Notes: generated by a model from the sequence alone, not told the origin. 13,951 bases of DNA from GCA-2686765 sp036012725 (GCA_036012725.1 DASCPW010000056.1:1-13951), one strand, 5' to 3'; numbered from the stretch's first letter, positions 1-5,876 are shown. Translations and numbers: made by a program.

Positions 1-422
1 TGGCGAAATTCAAGAATCCACGCTAACCCGTCCCGCTTGATGTCCGGGTTAACCCCGGCGACAGTGGTCATGCGCAAAATAGTGGCGCGTTCCGAGGGAA
101 TTTGCTCGATGTTACGAATGGTGTTGTTTCCCGCCGCCCGCAACTTATCCAGGTCCGGCGTGGTGGATTTGTCAAAAACAACCCACAGAAATCCGGCCCG
201 GCGGAAGACGGCGGCGGCGACCGGCTCGTTCCAATCAAAACGCAAGCCAGTAGCCGATCCCTGAATAGCCGACGCGGTGACAGCCGCGACGGTCGAGATA
301 CTCACCAACAAAATGAAAAAAGCGAGAACGAGCAGATAAAGCCCCAAGAAAAGAGCAAGCGATCCCCCCCCCCCGGCTTTTTCCTTGCCCGCGACATGAG
401 AGATGGCTTCATGAGTTTCCAT
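1..422 (-). CDS. Chimeric membrane protein: MotB/OmpA-like N-terminus joined to TPR-protein-like segment (partial)
   Basis: An open frame of 140 codons from ATG at 422 runs off the left edge. Residues 1-16 are soluble, then a Gly run (AGGGGS) leads into one strong membrane segment, SLALFLGLYLLVLAFFILL. This resembles the start of OmpA/MotB-like proteins encoded near alphaproteobacterial flagellar genes. After LLVSIST the sequence changes character: GLRFDWNEPVAAAVF, then GFLWVVFDK and IEQIPSE, which resembles the middle of secreted TPR-type proteins of the same clusters, not a MotB continuation. I infer an in-frame fusion left by a deletion between two neighbouring genes. No clear Shine-Dalgarno precedes the ATG. 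In the same frame only one TAG (462-464) separates it from more protein-like sequence upstream, so this may be a pseudogene. The family assignments are from memory of conserved stretches and are tentative. Confidence 0.5.
   Translation of the reverse strand, partial: METHEAISHVAGKEKAGGGGSLALFLGLYLLVLAFFILLVSISTVAAVTASAIQGSATGLRFDWNEPVAAAVFRRAGFLWVVFDKSTTPDLDKLRAAGNNTIRNIEQIPSERATILRMTTVAGVNPDIKRDGLAWILEFR
364..374. repeat. Homopolymer of 11 C (G on the coding strand)
   Basis: Eleven consecutive C bases lie inside the minus-strand frame that starts at 422. They encode the Gly run directly before the membrane segment. Tracts of this length are prone to slippage, and also to sequencing error. 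At the length given, the frame is open through to the window edge. Confidence 0.9.
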
Positions 423-461
423 ATTGGGCGAGTTGCTAATCGAAACTGGCCAATATTGCGT

Positions 462-551
462 CTATTTCAAGTTGGGGGTTTGCTTCGTCTTTATAAAAGT
501 AGTTCCCGCATCAAAATGAGAAAATTCTTCATAGTCCCAAGTAGGGTCCAT
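462..551 (-). pseudogene. 29-codon fragment in frame with the chimeric membrane protein, closed by an amber stop
   Basis: ATG at 551 opens a frame beginning MDPTWDYEEFSHFDAG and ending at TAG (462-464). After that stop the same frame continues without another stop through 13 codons into the ATG at 422. The composition is protein-like (Trp, Tyr, His, acidic residues), and a TAA closes the frame about 18 bases upstream of the ATG. It may be the true start of the downstream membrane protein, broken by a nonsense change, or a remnant of another gene. I do not recognise the sequence. Confidence 0.3.
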
Positions 552-604
552 TGGATTCCAGATTCCTGGTTATTTCAGGAAAAAATATGCCGCAATTTTC
601 CCAA

Positions 605-1339
605 TCATCCTCCATCAGCGGAACCGGGAGCCGGCAAGTTTCTCAGCCGCGCCAACTCGACCGTGATCTCGGTCGCTTTCGATGAACTCATTTTGGCCAT
701 GATCGGAGCCAATTTGCGTTCCTTCATCTGTTCAACCACCAAAAGGAGCGTAATCATTTCCAACTCCTCGAAAATTCGGGCGGCATCCTTGGGTTTCATG
801 TTCTCGTAAATTTTGACCAGACTCTGCATCTTTTCGGTTTGTTGCTCATCATAAGTTTTCATGAGCTTCTGGATGGTCGTCTGGAAGTCCTTGAGCTCCA
901 AGATCTTTTTGTCGATACGCGATTCCGCCGCTTTCAACATCTCGGTCCGCATTGACAATTCCGTTTCGCGGGATTCCAGGACTTCACGGCGTTTGGCAAG
1001 TTGCTGAAGGAGGTCGATCTCGGACTGAGTAAACAAGGTCGGATCGGCGGCAACCGCTTTTGACGTCTCCGACGCCGCCTCTGGCGGATCGGCTTCGGTG
1101 GCCGCCTCGGAGGATTCATCATCTGCTTTGCCCTGTTTCGAATCGGTCTGGGGTTTAGCCTCGGAGTTGGCGGGAGTGGCCTTTTCCTGGGCCCTGGCGC
1201 CGGGTACGGAAACGGCGCCATTGCGAAGACCGTCGAAACCATCCCAGATGTCGCCGACTTTCACTGTCAGCAGGAGAACGGCGAAGAAAATGGTTATGGG
1301 GAGAAAGCGTACTTTGGATATGAGATCATTCATGGTCAT
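605..1339 (-). CDS. motE: MotE-like flagellar protein (MgtE-N-like domain)
   Basis: A protein of 244 residues. The start is placed at ATG 1339 because AAGG lies 8 bases upstream; the frame stays open further upstream but there overlaps the previous gene. One membrane or signal segment lies at about residues 10-30 (ITIFFAVLLLTV), followed by a low-complexity Ala/Glu/Lys stretch, a coiled coil (about 115-175) and a C-terminal MgtE-N-like region (MKPKDAARIFEEL ... LAPIMAKMSSSKATEIT). In Rhizobiales, MotE is a periplasmic chaperone of the motor protein MotC; related proteins sit beside fliM across alphaproteobacteria. It begins 10 bases after the DUF6468 stop, so the two are cotranscribed. It looks intact, unlike its neighbours on the left. 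The exact function in this lineage is inferred. Confidence 0.8.
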   Translation of the reverse strand: MTMNDLISKVRFLPITIFFAVLLLTVKVGDIWDGFDGLRNGAVSVPGARAQEKATPANSEAKPQTDSKQGKADDESSEAATEADPPEAASETSKAVAADPTLFTQSEIDLLQQLAKRREVLESRETELSMRTEMLKAAESRIDKKILELKDFQTTIQKLMKTYDEQQTEKMQSLVKIYENMKPKDAARIFEELEMITLLLVVEQMKERKLAPIMAKMSSSKATEITVELARLRNLPAPGSADGG

Positions 1340-1349
1340 CCGGCCCACC

Positions 1350-1814
1350 TTAGCTGGCTGCCTGTAGCGCCTTGAGCAAATCAAGTTCGGCTTCTGATTT
1401 GCCGGCGGTTTCCAATTCTTTATTGTTACCGAGAGTTTCCGTCGCCTTGTCGTTTTCCGCGCCACCGAGATTATTACCTGGCGGGTTAGTTTGGTCTTGC
1501 TCCTGGCGAATTTGGCGCACCGTTTCCTCTAGGCGGTCGGCGGCGGTATCGCCCCGATCGATAAGAAAGGTCAAGTCATCGTGCAAGGCCTGGGCCTTGT
1601 CAATGCGGTGCTGCAAAGCATCCGTCATGTTTTTCAACCTATCGATGCCTTCCTCGGCGCGCATGGTTGCGCCGCCGAAACTGGCTGCCAGTTTCTGTAG
1701 TTCCGATTTATCCTGGCGCAAGCTGCCGAGCCGGCGGTTCAAGGTCACGGCATAACCGATCATAACCACCAGCAAAAGAGCGATTAAAAGATCTAGGATG
1801 AGAGGAAATGGCAA
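1350..1814 (-). CDS. DUF6468-type flagellar-cluster membrane protein
   Basis: A protein of 154 residues. An N-terminal membrane segment (about residues 4-24, LILDLLIALLLVVMIGYAV) is followed by a predicted coiled coil (about 28-105) and an Asn/Glu-rich tail. The start codon is TTG at 1814, supported by GGAG six bases upstream; that GGAG overlaps the TAG stop of fliM, which suggests translational coupling. Proteins of this size and layout occur between fliM and motE in Rhodospirillales-type flagellar clusters. No enzymatic motif is visible and its role is not known to me; a structural or assembly role at the motor is inferred from position only. Confidence 0.75.
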   Translation of the reverse strand: MPFPLILDLLIALLLVVMIGYAVTLNRRLGSLRQDKSELQKLAASFGGATMRAEEGIDRLKNMTDALQHRIDKAQALHDDLTFLIDRGDTAADRLEETVRQIRQEQDQTNPPGNNLGGAENDKATETLGNNKELETAGKSEAELDLLKALQAAS

Positions 1815-1823
1815 AACCAGCTC

Positions 1824-2990
1824 CTATTCCTCAATTAAGCGATCTTCGATGCGAATGGCGAGCTGGTCGCCCTTGCGGCCCATTCTGCCGGTATAAAACG
1901 AGACATCACCGCATCGCAGTTGCACGAACGATTCGGGTGTTGCGCTGAACATGATCTGCGAGCCGGGCTGAAGGGCGAAAACGTCGCTCAGTCTCATCAT
2001 TTGTTGATCAAGGATTGCCTCTAATTCGATCTCGGTAAGCCACAACTCATTCGCTAAGTGAGTTTCCCAAATGGAATCGCGGCCAAACTTTTCGCCCATG
2101 AACATCTGCAGCAGCAACTCGCGCACCGGTTCCAGCGTCGCATAGGGCAAAAGCATTTCCATCCGACCGCCACGATCCTCCATGTCGATACGCAGGCGGA
2201 TCACGATGGCGGCGTTCGACGGCCGCGAGATGGTGGCGAACCTGGGGTTGGTCTCAAGTCGGTCGAAACGGAAAGTCACCGGGCTCAAAGGCTCAAAGGC
2301 GGTCGACAGATCGCCCAGCATGACGTGAACCATGCGCTCGACCAAGCTTCGTTCGATGGTGGTGTAGGGGCGTCCCTCGATACGCATCGCCGCGGTGCCA
2401 CGGCGGCCGCCCAAAAGGACGTCGACAATCGAGTATATAAGAGAAGAATCAACGGTGATCAGCCCGAAATTATCCCATTCCTCGGCCTTGAACACACTCA
2501 ACATGGCCGGCAGCGGAATGGAGTTCAAATAATCTCCCAAACGGATGGAGGCGATATTGTCGAGGGAAACTTCAACGTTATCAGAGGTAAAGTTGCGCAA
2601 AGACGTTGACATCAGGCGTACCAAACGGTCGAACACCACCTCCAGCATGGGCAGCCGTTCATAGGAAACCAAGGCGCTGTTGAGGATGGCTTGAATGCCT
2701 GTCTGGTCCGCGCCGGGAGCGTGGTCGTCATCGAATCCGAGCAGGCTATCGATTTCGTCCTGATTGAGAACGCGGGTCGATTGACCGGCGCTGGTCGAGC
2801 CCGCCGCATCCTCCGCTCCTTCGCCATCTCCTTCGCCCTCGCCTCCGCCTTCTTCGCCACTGATCATGGCCTCCCATTCGGCGGCGAGATCGTCTTGGTC
2901 ACCGCCGCCGTTTTCGGCCTTGTCGACCGATGACGATTCTGCTTCGGCCGTTGTGGCATCGACGTCAACTTCATCATCCGCAGCTGTCAT
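1824..2990 (-). CDS. fliM: Flagellar motor switch protein FliM
   Basis: 388 residues. FliM is the middle C-ring protein; it binds phosphorylated CheY and sets rotation direction or stopping. The CheY-binding segment LNQDEIDSLLGF is at residues 75-86, not at the extreme N-terminus, because an acidic Gly/Glu-rich extension of about 70 residues precedes it, as is common in Rhodospirillales. The central CheC-like domain (about 95-290) carries GGRRG (194-198) at the place of the FliG-binding GGxG loop. The C-terminal SpoA domain (about 310-388) ends cleanly. No frameshift or internal stop is seen. It follows fliL by 30 bases; the spacing from GGA to ATG is long, so initiation may be modest. Family assignment is secure. 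Confidence 0.95.
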   Translation of the reverse strand: MTAADDEVDVDATTAEAESSSVDKAENGGGDQDDLAAEWEAMISGEEGGGEGEGDGEGAEDAAGSTSAGQSTRVLNQDEIDSLLGFDDDHAPGADQTGIQAILNSALVSYERLPMLEVVFDRLVRLMSTSLRNFTSDNVEVSLDNIASIRLGDYLNSIPLPAMLSVFKAEEWDNFGLITVDSSLIYSIVDVLLGGRRGTAAMRIEGRPYTTIERSLVERMVHVMLGDLSTAFEPLSPVTFRFDRLETNPRFATISRPSNAAIVIRLRIDMEDRGGRMEMLLPYATLEPVRELLLQMFMGEKFGRDSIWETHLANELWLTEIELEAILDQQMMRLSDVFALQPGSQIMFSATPESFVQLRCGDVSFYTGRMGRKGDQLAIRIEDRLIEE

Positions 2991-3020
2991 GGCAATCGAT
3001 TCCGTTAGTTATATCAATGC

Positions 3021-3557
3021 TTATTGTACCAGCATTTCCTTGAACAGGACATTCTGCACCCTGGTCGGCGCGGCGGCGGCTCCAACCCGCATCAGCAGTT
3101 CCTCGCGCAACCGGTACATGCCCGCCGATCCCTTCAGGTCTTCGATCCTGAGTTCCCTGAGATAGACTTGAAAATTATCGATAATCCGCGGCATCACCAT
3201 TTCAATTCTTGGCACATCTTCCTCTTTCTCCAACTCCAGGGTGACGCGGATCTTCAGAAATGTTGACTTGCGTCCACCCGTGTTCAAAATCACCAGTAAC
3301 TCCTCGAGGTCGTAAAAGACGGCTTTTTCCGGTAGCGCCGCCTCTTCCCCCACCAGTTCACCTTCCTCACCGGCGATCAAATCGATCAAGGGTTGCAGTG
3401 TTCCAGTAAAATATGCCGCTGCCAAGCCGCCAACAACCAGAAGTAATGCTACCCCGATGAGGATAAAAAGTTTCTTCTTGCTTCCGGATGCCGATGACTT
3501 GCCGTCCTCGTCGGAGTCTTCATCGTCGAGTTTGTCGTCTTCCTCGTCGTCAGCCAT
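3021..3557 (-). CDS. fliL: Flagellar basal body-associated protein FliL
   Basis: 178 residues. FliL is a single-pass inner-membrane protein that surrounds the stator units and supports motor torque. Visible parts are an acidic cytoplasmic tail (about 1-20), Lys residues 27-29, a membrane helix (about 30-52, LFILIGVALLLVVGG) and a periplasmic stomatin-like FliL domain containing FYDLEELLVILNTGGRKSTFLK and a conserved end (VLFKEMLVQ). AGGTG lies seven bases before the ATG. It is the first gene of the fliL-fliM-DUF6468-motE unit. In many alphaproteobacteria flgF lies divergently just upstream; here that side holds only decayed sequence. Confidence 0.93.
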   Translation of the reverse strand: MADDEEDDKLDDEDSDEDGKSSASGSKKKLFILIGVALLLVVGGLAAAYFTGTLQPLIDLIAGEEGELVGEEAALPEKAVFYDLEELLVILNTGGRKSTFLKIRVTLELEKEEDVPRIEMVMPRIIDNFQVYLRELRIEDLKGSAGMYRLREELLMRVGAAAAPTRVQNVLFKEMLVQ

Positions 3558-3790
3558 CGTTTACACCTGGCGAAACAACGTGATCCAAACCGCGGTCCAA
3601 GACTGTCGGCGGATCGCTGCGATCAATGTATATGGGGTTAGTTAACAACTGGTTGAAATCCGGCAAGCCGTTTTCTCATTCGGTTCCTGCTCCTTGGACG
3701 CCTCGGCGGTCCTATCGGCAAGCTCAAACATGATAGCAAGTAACGCCAGGCACGGGCAACAACGGGAGAGAAAAACCTGCCGGGTAAAGC
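3558..3790. other. Leader and promoter region of fliL plus decayed sequence; flgF-flgG-flgA missing
   Basis: No convincing gene is present. In related genomes this position begins flgF on the plus strand, followed by flgG, flgA and flgH; none of their starts is recognisable. At 3749-3775 one plus-strand frame reads GTGNNGREK, similar to the FlgH stretch before its conserved C-terminal part, but stops surround it, so it may be frameshifted flgH. A possible minus-strand promoter has TTGCCC (3754-3759), an 18-base spacer and an extended -10 TGC-TATCAT (-10 hexamer 3730-3735). It would give fliL a leader of about 165 bases. Support for this promoter is weak. Confidence 0.4.
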
Positions 3791-4090
3791 ATGCCAGCCA
3801 GGGAAGGGAGAAGAGGAGAGATCCAGTTCTCCTTGGCCGCCATGGTCACCCAGATTTTGCCCAACGGCTCACTGGTCATCATGGGGCACCAGGAAATGCG
3901 GGTGAATAGCGAACTCAGGGAACTCCCGGTTACCGGGATCGTCCGCCCCGAGGACATTGATTCCGACAATACCGTCGAGCATACCAAAATCGCCAAGATG
4001 CGCATCGCCTATGGAGGACAGGGCACTCTAAGCAAACTCCAGCGACCCCATTGGGGCACTCAAATCTGGGATATTGTCTTCCCGTTCTAG
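3791..4090 (+). pseudogene. flgH: C-terminal remnant of flagellar L-ring protein FlgH
   Basis: From about residue 10 of this 99-codon frame, the sequence matches the conserved end of FlgH: VTQILPNGSLVI, RVNSELRELPVTGIVRPEDI, SDNT, and a final IVFPF before TAG. FlgH is the outer-membrane L-ring lipoprotein, normally about 220-250 residues with a lipoprotein signal. Only the last 90 or so residues are present, the frame is blocked upstream by TAA at 3785-3787, and no signal peptide or lipobox exists. The protein cannot be functional as given. Its natural neighbours flgF, flgG and flgA are also missing. The intrinsic terminator downstream survives. Confidence 0.85.
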
Positions 4091-4120
4091 GTTCCGCGCT
4101 AACAGAGAACCTGGAAACTT

Positions 4121-4152
4121 AAGGCCGATGCTCACGCATCGGCCTTTTTTTT
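4121..4152 (+). terminator. Rho-independent terminator after the flgH remnant
   Basis: A perfect 10-bp stem, AAGGCCGATG (4121-4130) with CATCGGCCTT (4137-4146), closes a 6-base loop and runs into eight T (4145-4152). It is oriented for plus-strand transcripts coming from flgH. On the other strand the hairpin is followed by few U residues, so it would stop dksA transcripts only weakly. A second, smaller stem (AGGTTC/GAACCT, 4089-4112) lies just before it. Confidence 0.9.
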
Positions 4153-4185
4153 AAATTCGTTCGACGGACCGGGGAAAGACCAGGC

Positions 4186-4602
4186 CTAATCGTCGCGACA
4201 GGTTCTTTCTTTACGCTCGTGGCGTTCCTGCGCCTCAATGCTCAGTATCGCGATGGGGCGGGCTTCTAACCTGGACAAGCTAATGGGTTCGCTGGTCTCA
4301 ACGCAAAAACCGTAGGTTCCATTGTTAATTCGCTCAAGGGCCTCGTCGATCTTGGCGATCAACTTGCGAGTCCGGTCACGCGTCCGCAATTCAAAAGAAC
4401 GCTCGGTCTCGATATTGGCGCGGTCGGCAATATCGGGTTCCTGGCTGCCGCCTTGCTGAAGATGTTGCAAGGTTTCATTGGATTCGGTCAAAAGCTCGCT
4501 ACGCCATGTCAGCAGTTTGCGGCGGAAGTACTCGGTCATGGTCGAATTCATAAAAGCTTCTTCATCCGAAGGTTGGTAATCCGGAAGCAGCGTCACCGTC
4601 AT
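4186..4602 (-). CDS. dksA: RNA polymerase-binding transcription factor DksA
   Basis: 138 residues. DksA enters the RNA polymerase secondary channel and, with ppGpp, resets promoters in the stringent response. The coiled-coil tip motif D-x-x-D-x-A is present (D57, D60, A62 in EPDIADRAN), as is the C-terminal block GTYGFCVET ... RLEARPIA ... EAQERHERKER. The zinc site is degenerate: only one of the four usual Cys remains in the finger (C100), the state I recall for many alphaproteobacterial DksA proteins. I chose ATG 4602 because GGAGG lies 10 bases upstream and MTVTLLPDYQPSDEE is the usual start; ATG 4629 is a nine-residue-longer alternative with no Shine-Dalgarno. Being intact with its own promoter, it has outlived the flagellar genes around it. 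Confidence 0.93.
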   Translation of the reverse strand: MTVTLLPDYQPSDEEAFMNSTMTEYFRRKLLTWRSELLTESNETLQHLQQGGSQEPDIADRANIETERSFELRTRDRTRKLIAKIDEALERINNGTYGFCVETSEPISLSRLEARPIAILSIEAQERHERKERTCRDD

Positions 4603-4643
4603 GGCCTTTTGGCCTCCCAGGGCAGTCATTGTTTTCAGGGCGG

Positions 4644-4672
4644 AATATAAAGACGGCGCGTAGACACTTCAA
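4644..4672 (-). promoter_or_regulatory. Sigma-70-type promoter of dksA
   Basis: Read on the minus strand: -35 TTGAAG (4672-4667), a spacer of exactly 17 bases, and -10 TATATT (4649-4644). The predicted transcript start near 4637 gives a leader of about 35 bases to the favoured ATG at 4602. No other strong candidate lies between dksA and the fliX remnant. Confidence 0.6.
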
Positions 4673-4725
4673 GATGGGTCCTCACTATTTGTTAAACGAC
4701 CGTGGGTGTGGCCGGAAAACGTCGG

Positions 4726-4830
4726 TCAGACGTCGCGGGTCAGTTTGGCGATTTCCACTTCGGCGCGCAGCTTGATTTCATTGATAATTTCATTGAGCTT
4801 GGGATCGTCGCTTTTCCGCCGTTGGGCGCG
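4726..4830 (-). pseudogene. fliX: C-terminal remnant of FliX, class II flagellar assembly regulator
   Basis: The last 34 codons before TGA (4726-4728) read RAQRRKSDDPKLNEII then EIKLRAEVEIAKL, which matches the conserved end of alphaproteobacterial FliX. FliX couples basal-body assembly to FlbD-dependent transcription in Caulobacter. Full proteins are about 140 residues. Upstream of this point the frame gives unrelated residues and then TAA, and the opposite strand turns into DegT-family sequence. The gene has therefore lost its start and about three quarters of its length. Its place beside dksA fits the normal flagellar-cluster order. Confidence 0.7.
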
Positions 4831-4961
4831 CCCACGGAATCGCTGTTACCAACGGCATTTGCGCTCTGGAACTAGCGGTTGCGGCCCTGCGCCTCGGCCC
4901 GGGGAATGAGGTGATCCTGCCCACTTTTACCATCATTTCATGCGCCCTCGCCGTCGTCCGC
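4830..4961 (+). pseudogene. Internal fragment of a DegT/DnrJ/EryC1/StrS-family aminotransferase
   Basis: The plus-strand frame reads HGIAVTNGICALELAVAALR and then GPGNEVILPTFTIISCALAV. This is the conserved PLP-binding N-terminal region of DegT-family sugar aminotransferases (SNGTAAL ... GPGDEVI-PTFT). These enzymes make amino sugars for surface polysaccharides or flagellin glycans. Nothing before the His or after the VVR matches the family: the frame runs into seven unrelated codons and TGA (4983-4985). About 44 of the usual 370 or so residues remain and the catalytic Lys is absent. It abuts the fliX remnant directly on the left. Confidence 0.75.
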
Positions 4962-5006
4962 CAGCCCGCTCACCAGAAACAGTGACAGAACCGTCATCTT
5001 TTTCAT
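4938..5006 (-). pseudogene. Orphaned start and signal peptide of an unidentified secreted protein
   Basis: ATG at 5006 is preceded by AAGGA seven to eight bases upstream. It encodes MKKMTVLSLFLVSGLA, a typical signal peptide or lipoprotein signal start. From about 4959 the sequence is that of the DegT fragment on the opposite strand, and the frame ends six codons later at TGA (4938-4940). The mature protein has been lost, so its identity cannot be told. A lipoprotein is possible, but the Cys that would follow is not present. Confidence 0.5.
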
Positions 5007-5094
5007 TATTTTGTCCTTTCAAACACGGCGTCCACGCCTGCTTCCCGGAGAAACAGGGGTGGAGCCGTGAGGCAAATACAGTCTTCTTAAAGAT

Positions 5095-5133
5095 AATACC
5101 TGGTATTCTTTTAGAGCGATTACAAATACCAGG
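5095..5133. promoter_or_regulatory. Triple half-site palindrome AATACC/GGTATT, possible operator
   Basis: AATACC (5095-5100), T, GGTATT (5102-5107) form a perfect 13-bp palindrome. AATACC recurs at 5125-5130, so CCTGGTATT (5099-5107) and AATACCAGG (5125-5133) also form a 9-bp inverted repeat with a 17-base spacer. The block lies about 90-130 bases upstream of the orphaned signal-peptide start (ATG 5006), where a regulator of that gene could bind. The regulator is unknown. Confidence 0.4.
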
Positions 5134-5258
5134 CCGTTCACGAAAATATAAACGCCGGCGGGCAATCATGGACATCTCTGCTTGTCGCTAGAAAACGCCG
5201 GATCAAGCCGGAAGCGCCGGGAAGATAAAGAATATTTGGCGGAAAATGCTGGCGGTAT

Positions 5259-5286
5259 CGGGCTGTAAACAGGCTCCCGGTTTTTT
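5259..5286 (+). terminator. Terminator-like hairpin on the plus strand without an upstream gene
   Basis: CGGG-CTG (5259-5265) pairs with CAG (5270-5272) and CCCG (5276-5279) around a TAAA loop, with a three-base bulge on the right arm. Six T follow (5281-5286). It points along the plus strand, where no intact gene precedes it. On the minus strand, where the FKBP gene ends at 5288, no U-tract follows the stem. The bulge makes it a moderate candidate only. Confidence 0.35.
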
Positions 5287-5287
5287 G

Positions 5288-5668
5288 CTAATCGCTGACT
5301 TTCAGCAGCTCGACCTCGAAGACCAGCGTTGAATTAGCCGGGATCGGCCCCGCCTTGCGGTTGCCGTAACCGAGTTCGGGGGGGATGGTCAGGCGGCGTT
5401 TGCCGCCTACCTTCATGCCGGCGACGCCCTGGTCCCATCCCTTGATCACCTGACCCAAGCCGAGGCCGAAGGAGAAGGGTTCGCCGCGGTCGAGGGAACT
5501 GTCGAACTTGTCGCCGTTAGTCAGCCAGCCGGTGTAATGGACCTCGACGGCCATCCCCGTCACCGCCTCTTGGCCGGTTCCAGCCTTGATATCCTCAATC
5601 TCCAGGCCGGCGGCCTGGGCGGAACCGGCGAAGAGGAAAGCAACAAGCGCGGCGAACATACGTTTCAT
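5288..5668 (-). CDS. Periplasmic FKBP-type peptidyl-prolyl cis-trans isomerase
   Basis: 126 residues. It catalyses cis-trans isomerisation of Xaa-Pro bonds during folding of exported proteins. The start at ATG 5668 has AAGGA eight bases upstream; a longer open frame upstream has no such site. Residues 1-19 are a signal peptide (FAALVAFLFAGSAQA with an AQA cleavage motif). The FKBP fold fills the rest: VHYTGWL (43-49), FDSS (55-58), VIKGWDQGVAGMKVGGKRR (74-92), PPELGYG (96-102) and the end LVFEVELLKV. The active-site aromatic residues and Asp are all present. It is a single-domain protein at normal length. It is transcribed alone, away from the divergent CBS gene. Confidence 0.93.
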   Translation of the reverse strand: MKRMFAALVAFLFAGSAQAAGLEIEDIKAGTGQEAVTGMAVEVHYTGWLTNGDKFDSSLDRGEPFSFGLGLGQVIKGWDQGVAGMKVGGKRRLTIPPELGYGNRKAGPIPANSTLVFEVELLKVSD

Positions 5669-5876
5669 GGGCTGATTCCTTAATAGACTGACGGTAAATC
5701 TTGCGGCAGCCAATCTCTACAATGTCGGCTGCGAAATCTAATCTAAAAAAATTCAGGGCCTATCCGAACAACTGGAGGCGGTTGCGATAAAAGCAAATCA
5801 GTAAGGCCGCAAGGGGCTGGAAAATGTGATGTCATTAGACTCGTGGTTGTTCTGTCGAACGACAAGGAGACAAGAG
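5669..5876. other. Divergent intergenic region between the FKBP and CBS genes
   Basis: The region holds both ribosome-binding sites (AAGGA before 5668, AAGGAG before 5877) and an AT-rich patch at about 5735-5755. It should contain the two divergent promoters, but no pair of hexamers with correct spacing stands out. No other structure is seen. Confidence 0.4.

Larger units (their letters stand above)
4962..5287. other. Non-coding stretch: 5' region of a lost gene, operator-like repeats, hairpins
   Basis: Apart from the signal-peptide start, no gene-like frame is present. The stretch between the ATG at 5006 and about 5150 looks like a real upstream region: it has a strong ribosome-binding site, two small hairpins (GGCGT/ACGCC at 5027-5038; an eight-pair stem with one mismatch near 5037-5058) and the AATACC/GGTATT repeats. 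Between about 5150 and 5258 several CGCCGG words occur with no clear structure. A plus-strand terminator-like hairpin closes it at 5259-5286. Confidence 0.5.

Noticed and set aside
102..809. Plus-strand open frame of 235 codons across the left edge
   Set aside because: It spans the antisense of the membrane fusion gene, the intergenic stretch and the end of motE, with no recognisable motif or ribosome-binding site.
3630..3650. GTTAGTTAAC as a CtrA-type site upstream of fliL
   Set aside because: The CtrA consensus needs two TTAA half-sites seven bases apart; here they are not correctly spaced.
3705..3725. GCCGATAG on the minus strand as a sigma-28 -10 element
   Set aside because: No TAAA-like -35 lies about 15 bases upstream, and sigma-28 does not usually drive fliL.
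4200..4300. Loss of zinc-finger Cys in DksA as a sign of decay
   Set aside because: Degenerate zinc fingers are common in alphaproteobacterial DksA; the coiled-coil tip Asp residues and overall length are intact.
4600..4629. ATG 4629 as the dksA start
   Set aside because: It lacks a Shine-Dalgarno sequence, while ATG 4602 has GGAGG upstream and gives the typical DksA N-terminus.
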